Shown: in pieces, positions 1-10,700 of the stretch
Position numbering within the stretch: position 1 is the stretch's first letter
Layout of the letters: each line of letters starts with the position of its first letter
NCBI GenBank assembly: GCA_035610835.1
Contig: CM069442.1
Coordinates: 3,273,353 to 3,337,352 of the forward strand
Source: Ophiura sarsii
Taxonomy: Eukaryota; Echinodermata; Ophiuroidea; Amphilepidida; Ophiuridae
Length of the DNA: 64,000 nucleotides
Direction of reading: 5' to 3'
Notes under the pieces: generated by a model
Databases searched by the model: none
Told to the model about the DNA's origin: nothing
What the model saw: the letters and a program-made list of their open reading frames with translations, nothing else
Program-made: the position numbers and the translations under genes

Positions 1-845
1 AAACGGCGAATGCGCGCTAGCTGTACGGTAGCCCTGTCACACCATGGCGTATCGCCTGAACGTATAACAACGTATGCGAAATATCGAAAAATACGTTGGC
101 GTACGTTGGTGTACGCTGATACAAGTTAGGGGTAAGTTTGGGATACGTCGTATACGTTAAGAGCACGCTGTGATACGTTGTGAAAATTTGGAACACGTCG
201 AGCCCGCGAAAAATTATTGAGCATGTTCAAAATTTCTCGACGTACTCAACGTGTGCTTAACTTACGTTCTGCATAAGTTCCCGATAGGTTCGTGGTACGT
301 AAGACATACGTTTACAAACGCTGCCATACGTTAGACATACGCTGACATACGTTAGAGGTACGTTAATCGTCTTAAGTTATAGGTTGGACATATAGATTTA
401 CCCTTCTAGATATTTTAATAGTTATCATCTAGGCTGCGTTTACTTGAACTGGCAACACTTGTCCCGCCGTGTACGAAACTCAATTTCTGCAACGGCATAA
501 GTCACGTGTTCGTTGTACGCCGAGGATACGCTGAGGATACGTCGAGCACGTCAGACAGACGCTACGAATACGTTGGTCATACGCTCGCCGATCGCATACG
601 CTGTGATACGCTGTCATAAGTTTGTTATAAGTTAGTGATACGCTATCAATACGTTAGTCATACGCTATGTATGCGTTTAATACGCTATATACGTCCATTC
701 CATTACCGATGTTGACGCAATTCGTTGGAAGTTGGACGTTCTTGAACGTTCTCGGACTCTGACAATTTTCGAGCTATTTTTTGAATACGTCGGCATACGT
801 TCAGGCCACGTTCAGGCCATACGCTATGCTGTGACAAGGCCTTAA
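1..845. repeat. Cryptic CpG-rich ATACGTT/ATACGCT repeat
   Basis: The stretch is built from dozens of copies of a short word, ATACGTT or ATACGCT, often preceded by GAC or followed by AG, recurring about every 9 to 14 bases (for example around 300-365 and 590-680). The copies are in loose register and separated by ordinary sequence, so this is a degenerate simple repeat, not a clean tandem array. CpG is far more frequent here than in the following kilobases. No reading frame or RNA gene was recognised. It may lie in the intron after exon 2 of the sulfotransferase gene. Confidence 0.6.
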
Positions 846-1238
846 GTATGAATAAAAGGCTCAAAACTGTAAGCCGTGCCGTGTATTGCCATTCCGTCGT
901 AAACTCGTAACTGGCGAAATTATCGTGTATTGTTATGATAATGCCATCGCACCTGTGTCATTGCTACACGTCCGCAACCTGGTTACATTATTATGTATTG
1001 TAAGGACAAAGTGCTCAATTCCGCCGCACAAAAATGCAATATACGGGGCATGCAATATACCGCTTTAGTATACCCAGCTGGTTAAAAAGCTTAAAACATT
1101 GTGCCACGTTTCCCGTAGCATTAGGCTGTACATCCAGAGTGGCTATGTGACTTTCACTAACTATGTAAAGCGCTTATGTAATCAATACTTACTGCTTACA
1201 CAAATTCTTAAATCATCATAATGTAAATAGTATCTTAC
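846..1238. other. Presumed intron sequence of the sulfotransferase gene
   Basis: I see no coding exon or clear repeat in this stretch. It follows the splice donor of exon 2 on the minus strand, so it should be the start of the next intron. The later sulfotransferase exons, which would carry the 3'-phosphate binding motif, were not found between position 1 and here. Confidence 0.4.
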
Positions 1239-1474
1239 TTTTGCTTTCTTTTCCCATATCTGTGGTGGCAGAAACTGTTCCATCAGATGAGACACCATGA
1301 CACGGGGTGACGCCCATTCATTCATATGTTCGTACCCTGGTTTCGTCTTGGGGACTTCCGATGGTCCACCACACATGGTGAACTCTAACCCCTGTTCCAT
1401 CATTTTACGATTGATCTTGTCCATTTCACCATTGGCTTGGATCAGGTAGACAATCTCCATTAACCAATGAGTCC
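1239..1474 (-). CDS. Cytosolic sulfotransferase, coding exon 2 (partial gene)
   Basis: Cytosolic sulfotransferases move a sulfonate group from PAPS to hydroxyl or amine acceptors in the cytosol. This exon continues the PAPS 5'-phosphate loop begun in exon 1: it opens with the bases that complete Gly 55, then Thr-His-Trp, giving FPKSGTHW across the junction. Near its end is the SHL segment followed by FLPP and WEKKAK. By family comparison the His (about residue 117 of the spliced protein) is the general base of the KTHLP motif. The acceptor is a CAG at 1475-1477 and the donor is GTAAGA starting at 1238. The exon is 236 bases, phase 1 to phase 0. Later exons are not visible. Acceptor substrate and subfamily cannot be read from this part. 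It could belong to a pseudogene, but both exons are intact. Confidence 0.85.
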
Positions 1475-2050
1475 CTGCATAGCGATGTAAGACAATAAAT
1501 GAATTAATTAGGGTCGTCCACTCTCCCACTGCCAAACATATGGTTAAGTTTTAAGTGAAATGTTGCATTTAGCATGTTTAGTATATTTGATGTGTCCTTA
1601 GATTCCTATTCATAAATACACTTCAGTGCACGCACACAATACAAGGATGTGTACTGATGAATTTCTTGCATGAAATGTGCTCTCTTATATACTACCACAA
1701 ATCTTAAATTCGCCAATAACCTGAGCAATGTATGAAGTTGTACTTTTTACAGTGCATTACAAATATAATAGGCAAGTCAAAAATACGTTCTAGCACAATG
1801 TATAAGTAAGTGTATTTGAGAGTAAAGCAATTTAGCGGTCAAAAACGGCTAAAAATCATGTTTAAAAAAAAAATCCAGTGTAGGGCGAGGTAAACGAGGC
1901 TTTACATTTTCCAAAAACGCCTAGAAAGTATATACTCTATGATCGCAAGTCCTACATTGATAGATAGAGGGTGAAAAGAAAAGAGCTTTACAATGGATGG
2001 CTCTAAAACGCCACACGACTCGACTTTAGGGTTCAGGCAGGTAGAAGTGC

Positions 2051-2119
2051 AATATTGCATGACATTTTGCAGTCATTCTATGTCTTAATATTGCATGACA
2101 TTTTGCAGTCATTCCATGT
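2051..2119 (+). repeat. Two-copy tandem repeat, period 36
   Basis: The word AATATTGCATGACATTTTGC and its continuation occur at 2051 and again at 2087 with one visible base difference. It is a simple local duplication in the intron. Confidence 0.85.
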
Positions 2120-2755
2120 AGGCCTATTAATATATTTACGATGTAGCCTAGTTGAAGAATGTCATATCTGAAATAACAAAAGGCATTCCTTGGTTATGTT
2201 GGGCCTAGTCCCGATTTTTGCTGATTCGGTATCCATGTGCATCGAAAGGGCAATACAAAAATGAAACATCGATTTGTCTCAGCCCGTACGTATACCATGA
2301 ATACACAGAATAAAGTCCAACTTTGCTTTTAACAAACATTAGACACGAATGTGTATGTCTAAGTCTAAAACTGGTCCCTACTATTAAATTGCGTGTTAAA
2401 CCCATTAAGAAATGCAAATTGGGCAAATTGTGTCCACCGTGGTCTGACCTCGATCATATAGACTTTTGACCTCATAATTCAAAATAATTATTCTTATCAA
2501 TTATCTAAATAGTTGTATACTATTTTTACCAATACAGCTATATAAAGTAAACATGATACATTTATAAATATCCAACGCCAGCAGTTTAACCCAATGCTAA
2601 TATTGACTTACTGACAAAATGTATACGTACATTTATTTGCATATTTGAATATAGGCATAAAAGGTGATGTTCGGTCAGTCAAGTCTTTCGAAGTAGTTAT
2701 TGTATCATGACATTGAAAATGAATGCTCCCGTGTCTACAATTGTTCAAATTCAGG

Positions 2756-3504
2756 TAGGAGAGAGTGGGGTAATGACGGACACTTTTTTCTGAAGCTCCT
2801 AGGTACAAGGCAAAAGAAAGTTTTGTAAAGATAGTCATATTACTACAATGTACAAGTAATATACTACCTAGTGACATGTTTTTATGAGCACAGCATCTAT
2901 AGTGTGGCAGCTATGACCATTTCAAGAAAATGGCGTTATTTATCAATGGCAGCCCTCTTTTGATTGGACATATAGCATTTCAATGGGAGTTAAAAAATAC
3001 CATTTTTAAAAGTGTAGCTGAAATCAAAGAACAATGTCACATATTTATATGGTCAACAACTATTACCGATTTATGATGTTAAATTGACCACGCCCAGATT
3101 GGTTACCATGGAAACGGTACATCCGGGATTACCCCAATCCATGTACAATGTATGGGCATATCCTCTCTTATTATTAAGCTCATCATTGTGACTCCGAATT
3201 CATTTCTTTTTTATCAGAAGGTATCATACATTACATTAAAAAATAATAAGACTTTGTTTTCCTTAATGTAGAAATACCAGTTTCAAAGAGAAATTAATGC
3301 ACCAAAATATCAACTTGCCCAAAAAGTGATTTTTGTAATTCTCGCGAGAATTTGCGAGACAACCATCCCATTTAGGTTTTGTGTGATTTCAATGTAGAGG
3401 CACCTAACATCATAGGGTGGCAAAATACCACCTTCTTTCACCTGCCTTTAGATACAGCCCTGTCCGCGATTACCCCGCGTCCGCCATTACCCCACCTTCC
3501 CCTA
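2756..3504. mobile_element. Non-autonomous TIR element, about 750 bp
   Basis: The left end reads TAGGAGAGAGTGGGGTAATG and the reverse complement of the right end reads TAGGGGAAGGTGGGGTAATG, so the two ends form imperfect terminal inverted repeats. Extra copies of the GGGGTAAT core occur inside the right end (near 3470) and near 3125. Both ends carry TA, consistent with a TA target duplication. There is no transposase frame. Superfamily is not assigned. Confidence 0.65.
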
Positions 3505-4474
3505 TGTTAATGTAACGTTTTCAGACAAGAGAAAGAAGTTAACGTTAAAGAAGCCTGTATAGGGTGACCCTATTCCAATGCATTGCTCTGACTCTATAAC
3601 TAATAATAACTTAGTTTGGCTTTTTAAAATGTCGTTTCATTTATTATTGTTTGCTTTTACTAATCTAAAATATGATTAATCAAATTCGAGCACTCACAAT
3701 TTGGTTTTAAAAAGAGTTTTGATTAACGTTTTATTTTTATTTTTAAGCATGCAGTTTATGGTTACTTTGTTTAAACAATATTGAATACACAGTTTTATTG
3801 TACCGTTATAAGGCCTGATATAAATAATAATATATATTATTGCCTATGGCTACTCCCGGTTTCTACCGTTTCGAATCAAAATTGAGACGTTTAAAATGAA
3901 ATTTCGAGCTAAACACGTGACTAATTTAAAATTATCCGCCATGTTCAAGAACTGTTATTTAACTTGCAAAAATGAAAAGAAAAGACCCTTAGAGTGGAGT
4001 TGGTTATCCAACTCCATTGGTTTTGGGATAATTTAATTAGTTGTACCTAGAATGTGATATTTAGAATTTTTCGATGGGTATTCGCGATTACGTGTTAAAC
4101 CAATACGAATTGCAAATGTAGGCAAATCGTGACCAGACCTGGCTCAGAACTATAAGTGCTCCAATAAACCTACAATCTTGTCCTGTGACTGCAATGAAAT
4201 TTTAAACTTTTAAATGTTCCTAGATATTGTTGGTTACCAGGCAAACATTTCATTTCAAACTATACTAGTGGAAATAAATAGTTTAAAATACGTTCAAGTT
4301 AATTTCACAAATGCAGTAGGTCCATTATTGAACAGCTCAGAAGCATGAAGATTTTATTATGATTAGTGCAAAGTTCATCCCATTGAAAAACGACAGCATT
4401 CTCGTCTTGGCTAAATCGCTAGCCTCGTTTTCAGTTCACTTAAACCCCTCTTCGGCGATAATGCGATGCGCCAA

Positions 4475-4858
4475 TTAAAGGGACACTAAGAGATGTGTTG
4501 GAGGCAGCGCCCTCAATTATGATAAAAACTGAGGTTAGTTTATTTTTATAATTGTATTACATGTATGAACTTACACCTATAAGGATTAAGAAAAATCAGC
4601 TCTCTTTGTACAAGAAAACGTCGATTCAAAAATGCTCGTCCAGCGGGACGAGCATTTTACGTCCGACAGTATCCCCTGCAGTACGCGTGATACATAACGC
4701 GAACCATATTTGATAGAGGGCGTTTTTCAATAAATAGCGATGATATTGTTTTAATCAAGTTTTGCTGTGTTTTTGTTAGTAGAAACAACAATAATGGCAA
4801 ATTCTGAAGTAAATTTTTAAACATTTAAAATTTTCAACACCACTTAATGTCCCTTTAA
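4475..4858. mobile_element. TTAA-flanked MITE, family B copy 1
   Basis: The element is bounded by TTAA and has terminal inverted repeats AGGGACACTAAG and, on the other strand, AGGGACATTAAG. An inverted copy lies at 60280-61493, interrupted by another element, and a related copy at 56937-57282. This copy has an extra 11 bp perfect hairpin near 4635-4660 (AATGCTCGTCC, loop AGCG, then its complement) that the right-hand copy lacks. A TTAA target suggests mobilisation by a piggyBac-type transposase, which is inference. Confidence 0.75.
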
Positions 4859-5061
4859 GTATAACGTCTATAGGCCATGGTATAAGCTAGCCTTGGTTCC
4901 AGGCTGATCACTCACCCCTTTACACTATATTACTATTTACTACAGTTGAAACTGCTGTACTTATTATTTCCTGCCACAGAACAATTTTGCTAACTGGATA
5001 CAGGTACAATAAGCAGACTGTGTCCCAGCCTACATACCTATACATCCACTCGCGAGCAGAT

Positions 5062-5264
5062 TAGTAACTTGGGTAGTCAGTGACTGGGGTAGATTAGTAA
5101 TATGGTGCAACATTGGCTATGGTCAATCAGTAACTTGGGTAGATCTGTGACTGGGGTAGATTAGTAATATGGCTCAACAGTGGCTAGGGTCAGTGGTATG
5201 ACCTTATATTTAAGGACATTATTGTAAATGGTATGACCTTATATTTAAGGACATTATTGTAAAG
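5062..5264 (+). repeat. Short local tandem duplications
   Basis: Two adjacent duplications are visible. One has a period near 66 (AGTAACTTGGGTAG at about 5064 and 5131, each followed by GTGACTGGGGTAGATTAG). The other has period 35 (GGTATGACCTTATATTTAAG at 5195 and 5230). Confidence 0.8.
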
Positions 5265-5467
5265 TGTCATGACTGGCATACTAAAAGGTAATTAGCAAAA
5301 ATAAGATGGAAGATGAAAATGACTAACAAGAGAGACTTGAAGCAAGTCTAGGTATAAGCATGTTCCCATAGCTCCCCATATTATCATAATTATATTAGTC
5401 TGAAACACACCCTCAGCCATAGCCTAACCCACAATATTTAAAGAAATTCCCCAAAATACTTCCTTAC

Positions 5468-5630
5468 CTGATTTTGGAAATGTCACGATAAACACATCAT
5501 CTTCTCTCACTTCGAATGTTTTGAGGGAATCCAGTGTTGAAGGGGGCGTCACCCAGGCAACGTGCACCCCGTCCACCACCGTGAAATCGTTCATTTTGCC
5601 CTTGTCCTGTCCTTCCAAAGTGCCAGCCAT
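5468..5630 (-). CDS. Cytosolic sulfotransferase, coding exon 1
   Basis: This is the first coding exon of the gene that continues in exon 2 to the left. The start is the ATG at 5630. An in-frame TTG lies five codons upstream but is not a likely animal start. The exon encodes 54 residues plus one base. It ends with VREDDVFIVTFPKS and the first base of the Gly codon, which is the TYPKSGTTW-type loop that binds the 5'-phosphosulfate of PAPS. The donor is CAG|GTAAGG at 5468/5467. The acidic residues before the loop and the hydrophobic FIVTF strand are typical of the family. There is no signal peptide, as expected for a cytosolic enzyme. Spliced to exon 2 the product is 133 residues so far, against about 290 for a whole enzyme. 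Confidence 0.85.
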
Positions 5631-5874
5631 TTTGAATTTTGTCAAACGTTAAAATTGATTTTACTCTGATTTAAAAGTACAATTTTCCAAGGCAGTTTAA
5701 GCCCAGCCAGCAGTTTTATGAACAGGGCAAGTTGAACCCGTTGTTGCATGCAACTGTGAAGTGCCGATACATTATCATTGGTGTACCACTGTTTGGTTGA
5801 CTTTTGCCCTTTGCTAGGCAAACAAGTTGCCAACCAATGCAACCAATGCATAAGGTAAACGAACTTTGATACTT
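5631..5874 (-). promoter_or_regulatory. Upstream region of the sulfotransferase gene
   Basis: This is the 244 bases between the start codon and the nearest mobile element, so it must hold the 5' untranslated region and possibly part of the promoter. I see no convincing TATA box or initiator. An open frame of 69 codons lies here but resembles nothing I know. Confidence 0.3.
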
Positions 5875-6238
5875 TTAAAGGTAGATGACCCGATCACATT
5901 CCGATTTTCAACTTGAAGTTTTCTATTCTACATGAAAGGTCATCCTTAAAAAAGTCGTGTTCCAAAGTTTGAGTTGCATAGCTCTAATGGTTCTTATTTT
6001 AGACGCACAAGATGCTGTGAACTGTACCCATTGAGTAGTACACCAACTATATCGGTGGTTACCACCATTCGCGGTAATTCGACGTTATTTCATCGATTTC
6101 TCCGTAATTATACCGATTTAGGCCGTCAAATTTCAGTATGATGACGAGAAAAATACGAGCTTTCATATGATATGAAAATCTCCGTATGTTTGAAATAATT
6201 ATGTGTTACGAAAATGTGATCGGGTCATCTACCTTTAA
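5875..6238. mobile_element. TTAA-flanked MITE, family A copy 1
   Basis: The element is flanked by TTAA and bounded by inverted repeats beginning AGGTAGATGACCCGATCACA. An inverted copy is at 59933-60283 and can be followed base by base apart from small indels: this copy has a short extra segment after the left repeat. No protein is encoded. The small open frame near its right end is incidental. It lies about 250 bases upstream of the sulfotransferase start. Confidence 0.85.
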
Positions 6239-6448
6239 GCTTACCCATAGAGCATGGAGGTACGAGTTTGCAAAATGTTATGTTGAGCAAATAATTGTTG
6301 TGTACTTGTATCAAATAATGTTTTTGCTTTTGATATTATTTAGTAATCAATTAGGAGCCATAGTTTTGGAGTTTTTATGACCATCATATTTATTACCCGG
6401 TAGGTTACTTTTTGTTCACTGTCCTATCAGTGACTGTCACTGGTCCTA

Positions 6449-7032
6449 TATACACCTAGCACATAAAGTCCCTGACCAGGTGCTTTGAGGTTGGCTAATT
6501 CAAAATTGATAATCGGTACCAGAATTCTGAGATATAAATTAAATGAGCAAATTTCTGCTCCGCAGTTTGATACCTCAATCAAGAAAATCGAATAGATACT
6601 TTTAAAGTTATGGCGATTTTAATGACCTCACATAACAACGGCAAAGTTGCACTAGGTATAGGAAATCATTGATTTGTATGTGATTACGCACTGAAAAAAA
6701 ACTCACAGCTAATCACACCCTTTGTCCCGCAAATAGCGGTTATCACTCCAGACCCATTCATCTGGCTCGTTCAGATAGCACACAGTTATGACAGTAATCC
6801 CACACAAATCAATGATTTCCTATACCTAGTGCAACTTTGATGTTGTTATGCGCGGTTATTGAAATCGCCATAACTTTATAAGTATCCATTCAATTTTTTA
6901 GAATGAGGTATCAAACTGCGGAGAAGAAATTTGCTCATTTAATGTATATCTCAGATTTTTGGTACCGATTATATATTTAGAATTAGCCAACCTCAAAGCA
7001 CCTGGTCAGGGACTTTATGTGCTAGGTGTATA
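6449..7032. mobile_element. Fold-back element with about 230 bp arms
   Basis: The left arm starts TACACCTAGCACATAAAGTC and runs to about 6680. The right arm (about 6800-7030) is its reverse complement with scattered changes, ending GGACTTTATGTGCTAGGTGT. The central spacer is about 120 bases. Landmarks such as GGAAATCATTGATTTGT and GGTATCAAACTGCGGAG appear in both arms. TATA flanks both ends. No transposase is encoded. The RNA would fold into a very long hairpin. Confidence 0.85.
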
Positions 7033-7505
7033 TTGGTCGTATGCAAAAGCAGAAATGTGTGATCGTTTTGTGTTAACTTTTATTTGGATATTTTAAGCAG
7101 TTCCTGGCCACATTGAAAATATTAAATTATCAATTTGTAAGGAATGTTTTCTCTTTAATTTGAATATTGACTTAATTTTAAGAGAGCTATGTGTCCAAAA
7201 CCAAAAGAAAATCCAACTGTTCATTTTAGCGTTGGTTCTTCTGTACATGCAGCTTCGGTTTTCGGTGTTTATGTAGGGAGATGATTGGGCTATTCCAGAT
7301 AATATGTGCACACCCCCTCAGAGGGGTAATTTCAAATTGATCGGGGAAAAGTCTGGATTTCTGAATCCCTCTATAGGGAGAGTTTATGCAGAAGAAAAAA
7401 ATTGTCTGGATTTCTAGTGTACACTGGAACAGAAAAAGTATGGATTTCCGATGATCATCGAACCTAAAAAGTGCGGAAATCCGAACCCCTCTGTATCCGC
7501 TGCAC
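7033..7505. other. Intergenic, no gene recognised
   Basis: AT-rich sequence with several loose copies of TCTGGATTTCT or its variants between 7340 and 7490 and no supportable gene. Two overlapping short open frames on the minus strand have no recognisable content. Confidence 0.4.
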
Positions 7506-10206
7506 ATACATACCTTGAACATACCTTGAACATACCTTGAAGCGCCACACCATCTTCGTTGTTGCCGAAGTTGTGTGGCAAGGGTTGGGCGGGCTTTTTA
7601 GCCCATTATAACCCCATTGTTGTTGCTAGTTGTTTTTTGAAGCAGAGGAGTGTTGGTGCCGTAACAGCGCTCTCAGGGAGATTGTTCCAGTCGTCCACCA
7701 CTCTGTTGCTGAAGAAGTGCTTCCTGATGTCTAGGTTGGCCCTTATCTTGAACAGTTTCATTGAGTGTCCTCTTGTTTTGTCATGATGAGATCTTTGGAA
7801 AATGCTGTCTGGGTCTATTTTGTCAATTTGATGCATGATTCTGTAGGTCTCGAGTAGGTCGCCTCTTCTCCTTCTGTCCTCTAGAGTTGTTAAATTCAGT
7901 CTGGAAATCCTGTCTGGGTACGAAAGATGTTTCAGGCTAGGTATAAGTTTGGTAGCTCTGCCTTGTACTTTTTCTAGTTTGGTCTTGTCTTTGACGAGGT
8001 ACGGATTCCAGACTTGCATGCAATAATCTAGGTGTGGACGAACTAATGATTTGTACAGCTTGAGGATGACAGTTCTGCTTTTGTATGCAAAGTTCCTTTT
8101 GATCATGCCAAGGACCATGTTTGCTTTCTTGGCAGCTGCAGCGCACTGGGACGAAGTTTTAAGTGACTTGTGAATTAGAACACCCAGGTCTTTTTCTTCT
8201 TCTGTTTCCTCCAACTGTGTGTCTCCCATTGTGTAGGTGTGGTGTGGGTTGTAGAAGCCTGTATGCATTACTCCACATTTCCCTACGTTGTACTGCATTT
8301 GCCACTTGTCTGCCCAGGTTTGAAGCTTTTCTATGTCTTCCTGCATGGCCTCGATGTCTTCTTGGCTAGGTACTGGATGAGAGAGTTTTGTGTCGTCTGC
8401 AAACTTAGATACTCTGGAGCCATGACTGATACCTTCTTCAAGATCATTCATGTAGATGAGGAAGCAGAGTGGTCCCAAGACTGATCCTTGTACAACGGAA
8501 CTGGTTACTTTCTCCCAGTTGGATTCTGCTCCTTGTGTTGTGACTCTCTGTTTGCGGTCTTTCAGCCATGCTTCAATCCATCTGGCAACCTCTCCATCTA
8601 TTCCGTGGGCTCTTATTTTGGCGAGTAGTCTCTGGTGCGGTACTTTGTCGAAGGCTTTCGCCAGGTCCAAGTAGACCACATCCACTGGTGTTCCCTCGTC
8701 AACCTGCTTGGTTAGTCCTTCAAGGTGGTCAAGGAGATTGGTTGTACATGATTTCCCTTTCCTGAATCCGTGTTGAGTATCTGCAATGAGGTTATTGTTG
8801 TCGAGGTGGTCTGTGATGTTATTCTTTATGATACTCTCAAGAGTCTTCCCGATGACTGAGGTTAGGCTGATTGGACGGTAGTTGCCAGGTTTGGATCTGG
8901 ACCCTTTCTTGAAAATTGGGACAATATGGGCGGTGCGCCAGTCTTCTGGAACTGTTCCCTCTCTTATAGACTTGTTGAAGATCAATGTAATTGGAATTGA
9001 TAGTTCATCAGCAAGGTTTTTCAGGATGGAGGGTGGAATGCCGTCAGGTCCCGCCGCCTTGCATGGGTCAAGTTTCTCAAGCTTCTTTTTTACCGTCTCT
9101 TGGTCGATCTGGATGCTCAACAGTTTTCCATCTTCTGGACCTTTGTACATTTGGGTCGGGTAAGGTACTTCTGTATCTTCATTGGTAAAAACTGATGCAA
9201 AGAATCTGTTAAGGGCATCTGCAGTCTCTTGTCCTGATTGTAGGGTTTCTCCATCCTCGTTCTTCAGTGGTCCTACTGCATCTTTGACTTTCTGCTTCGA
9301 ACGGACGTAAGCATAGAAGCTCTTAGGATCAGTTCTGATGTTCTCTGCTAGTTTCTTTTCAAAGTCACGTTTGGCTATTCTTGTCTCTTTCTTGGCTTCT
9401 CTTTGGCATTTCTCGTAGTGCTGTTTGCTTCCAATCGTCTTTCTTTTCTGATATTTCCTCCATGCTTTCTGTTTACGTCGAACGGCTTTCAAAGCTTTCC
9501 TGGTGAGCCACAACGCTTTCTTCTTCTTTGGTTTCCTGGTTGGTACATACTGGTCAATCAAACTGTTGACTACCTTTTTAGTTTGGTCCCATGCTTCTTC
9601 TGTGTTACAGTCATGTAGTCTTGTTGTCCAGTTGATATTACTCAGTCTTTGTCGCATTGTTGTGTAATCAGCTCTGGCGAAGTCTTTCTTGTTGCTTTCT
9701 TCAGGAGTTTCAACTAAATAATTCAGGTCCCATTTCAGCATACTGTGTTCACTGGTCCCCAAGTGGGCTAGGACTTCAACTTCATCCACCATCTCTGGAG
9801 TGGTTGTGATAACCAGATCTAGTATGGATTCCTCTCTGGTTGGCTTGTCTACATGTTGCGTCCACATGTTGTCCATGACAACGTCTAGAAATTGTCCTGC
9901 TTTTCCACAACTTGTATGACTCATTTCCCAGTTGATTTCTCTATAATTAAAGTCGCCCATGATGAGTACGTCTTTCTTAGTTACTTCTCCAACTTCCTTT
10001 AAGACTAGGTTCATATTCTCATTTTGTTCATCTGTGTTCAGTCCGCTACGGTAGATGACTCCAACAAGCATGTTTACTTCACGGTTATTGCTTGTGATAT
10101 CACACCATAGAGCTTCATCATACGTTGTTAAGTCTTCTCGTACTTGCACTTGCAAATGTTCTTTTGCATACATGATGATTCCTCCGTGTTGTATAATTGG
10201 TCGCAT
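7506..10206 (-). mobile_element. CR1-like non-LTR retrotransposon, 5'-truncated
   Basis: The element comprises the RT frame at 7606-10206 and a 3' untranslated stretch of about 100 bases. On the minus strand it ends in about three copies of TTCAAGGTATG, a short repeated 3' tail of the kind seen in CR1-type elements. The 5' side lacks the first part of the endonuclease and any ORF1, as expected from incomplete reverse transcription. The uninterrupted frame suggests a fairly recent insertion. Confidence 0.85.
7606..10206 (-). CDS. LINE ORF2: partial endonuclease plus reverse transcriptase
   Basis: The 866-codon frame has no internal stop. Residues 1-160 are the second part of an APE-type endonuclease: GDFN at 84-87 and a TSEH block at 151-154 where the family usually has SDH. 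A basic linker (about 225-290) follows. The reverse transcriptase runs from about 370 to 650, with GPDGIPPSIL (386-395), YRPISLTS (443-450), the catalytic Asp in YLDLAKAFD (512-520), QGSVLGP (573-579) and FADDT (602-606). The C-terminal region contains the PHLDYCMQVWNPY block. The protein nicks target DNA and copies its own RNA there. The N-terminal 70-90 residues of the endonuclease are missing and an in-frame stop lies nine codons upstream of the first Met, so this copy is probably not mobile. The CR1/L2 group fits best and the exact clade is uncertain. Confidence 0.9.
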   Translation of the reverse strand: MRPIIQHGGIIMYAKEHLQVQVREDLTTYDEALWCDITSNNREVNMLVGVIYRSGLNTDEQNENMNLVLKEVGEVTKKDVLIMGDFNYREINWEMSHTSCGKAGQFLDVVMDNMWTQHVDKPTREESILDLVITTTPEMVDEVEVLAHLGTSEHSMLKWDLNYLVETPEESNKKDFARADYTTMRQRLSNINWTTRLHDCNTEEAWDQTKKVVNSLIDQYVPTRKPKKKKALWLTRKALKAVRRKQKAWRKYQKRKTIGSKQHYEKCQREAKKETRIAKRDFEKKLAENIRTDPKSFYAYVRSKQKVKDAVGPLKNEDGETLQSGQETADALNRFFASVFTNEDTEVPYPTQMYKGPEDGKLLSIQIDQETVKKKLEKLDPCKAAGPDGIPPSILKNLADELSIPITLIFNKSIREGTVPEDWRTAHIVPIFKKGSRSKPGNYRPISLTSVIGKTLESIIKNNITDHLDNNNLIADTQHGFRKGKSCTTNLLDHLEGLTKQVDEGTPVDVVYLDLAKAFDKVPHQRLLAKIRAHGIDGEVARWIEAWLKDRKQRVTTQGAESNWEKVTSSVVQGSVLGPLCFLIYMNDLEEGISHGSRVSKFADDTKLSHPVPSQEDIEAMQEDIEKLQTWADKWQMQYNVGKCGVMHTGFYNPHHTYTMGDTQLEETEEEKDLGVLIHKSLKTSSQCAAAAKKANMVLGMIKRNFAYKSRTVILKLYKSLVRPHLDYCMQVWNPYLVKDKTKLEKVQGRATKLIPSLKHLSYPDRISRLNLTTLEDRRRRGDLLETYRIMHQIDKIDPDSIFQRSHHDKTRGHSMKLFKIRANLDIRKHFFSNRVVDDWNNLPESAVTAPTLLCFKKQLATTMGL

Positions 10207-10700
10207 ATTATAAGAAATAGCCCATTGATGTTAGCGACAACTCGCATGTCTATAGTAAAGATGAGGATGAAAAGGAAAAGGGTCTACTAAGTAACTGGAG
10301 GGTATGCTTCTTTCAGCTTCATTGAAGCAATTTCAGATTTGACCCCTGTGTCGTAGCTATTTTGGATTTATGCAAATTACCAGAGTTGCCTAAATTGGCA
10401 ACCAAGTTGAATTTGTTGGGAGACCCCACGAGTATAAATCAACGAAAACTATTCATGGGAAAGACCATTTCTAGGTTGCAGATATTAAACATAAGAGTGT
10501 TAAATCGATCTATGCACATTGTATAGGCCTATTATTTTATAGTGTTTATAAAAATGACAGAGGACGATCATTGGTTGTTATTATGTCATACACAATATTG
10601 GCACGTGCTAATTTAAGAATGGCGGGCTCAAAAGCAGAAGGCGGGCTTCTACGTGGGTAACCTTTTGTGTGGGGAAGTGGTCTGTGGACGTGCTAAAGGC
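10207..10700. other. Spacer between LINE and satellite
   Basis: No gene recognised. The last part (about 10690-10740) contains degenerate copies of the satellite monomer, so the array edge is gradual rather than sharp. Confidence 0.4.

Larger units (their letters stand above)
1475..5467 (-). other. Intron between sulfotransferase exons 1 and 2
   Basis: The boundaries are a GTAAGG donor after exon 1 and a CAG acceptor before exon 2, and the reading phase agrees (phase 1 on both sides). The intron is about 4 kb and holds a short tandem duplication (2051-2119), a TIR element (2756-3504), a TTAA-flanked element (4475-4858) and tandem duplications at 5062-5264. I see nothing recognisable in 1520-2040 or in 3505-4470 apart from AT-rich sequence and an 8 bp hairpin near 4000. 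Confidence 0.75.

Noticed and set aside
8163..9618. Plus-strand frames opposite the LINE ORF2
   Set aside because: They are antisense shadows of the reverse transcriptase frame and have no domain of their own.
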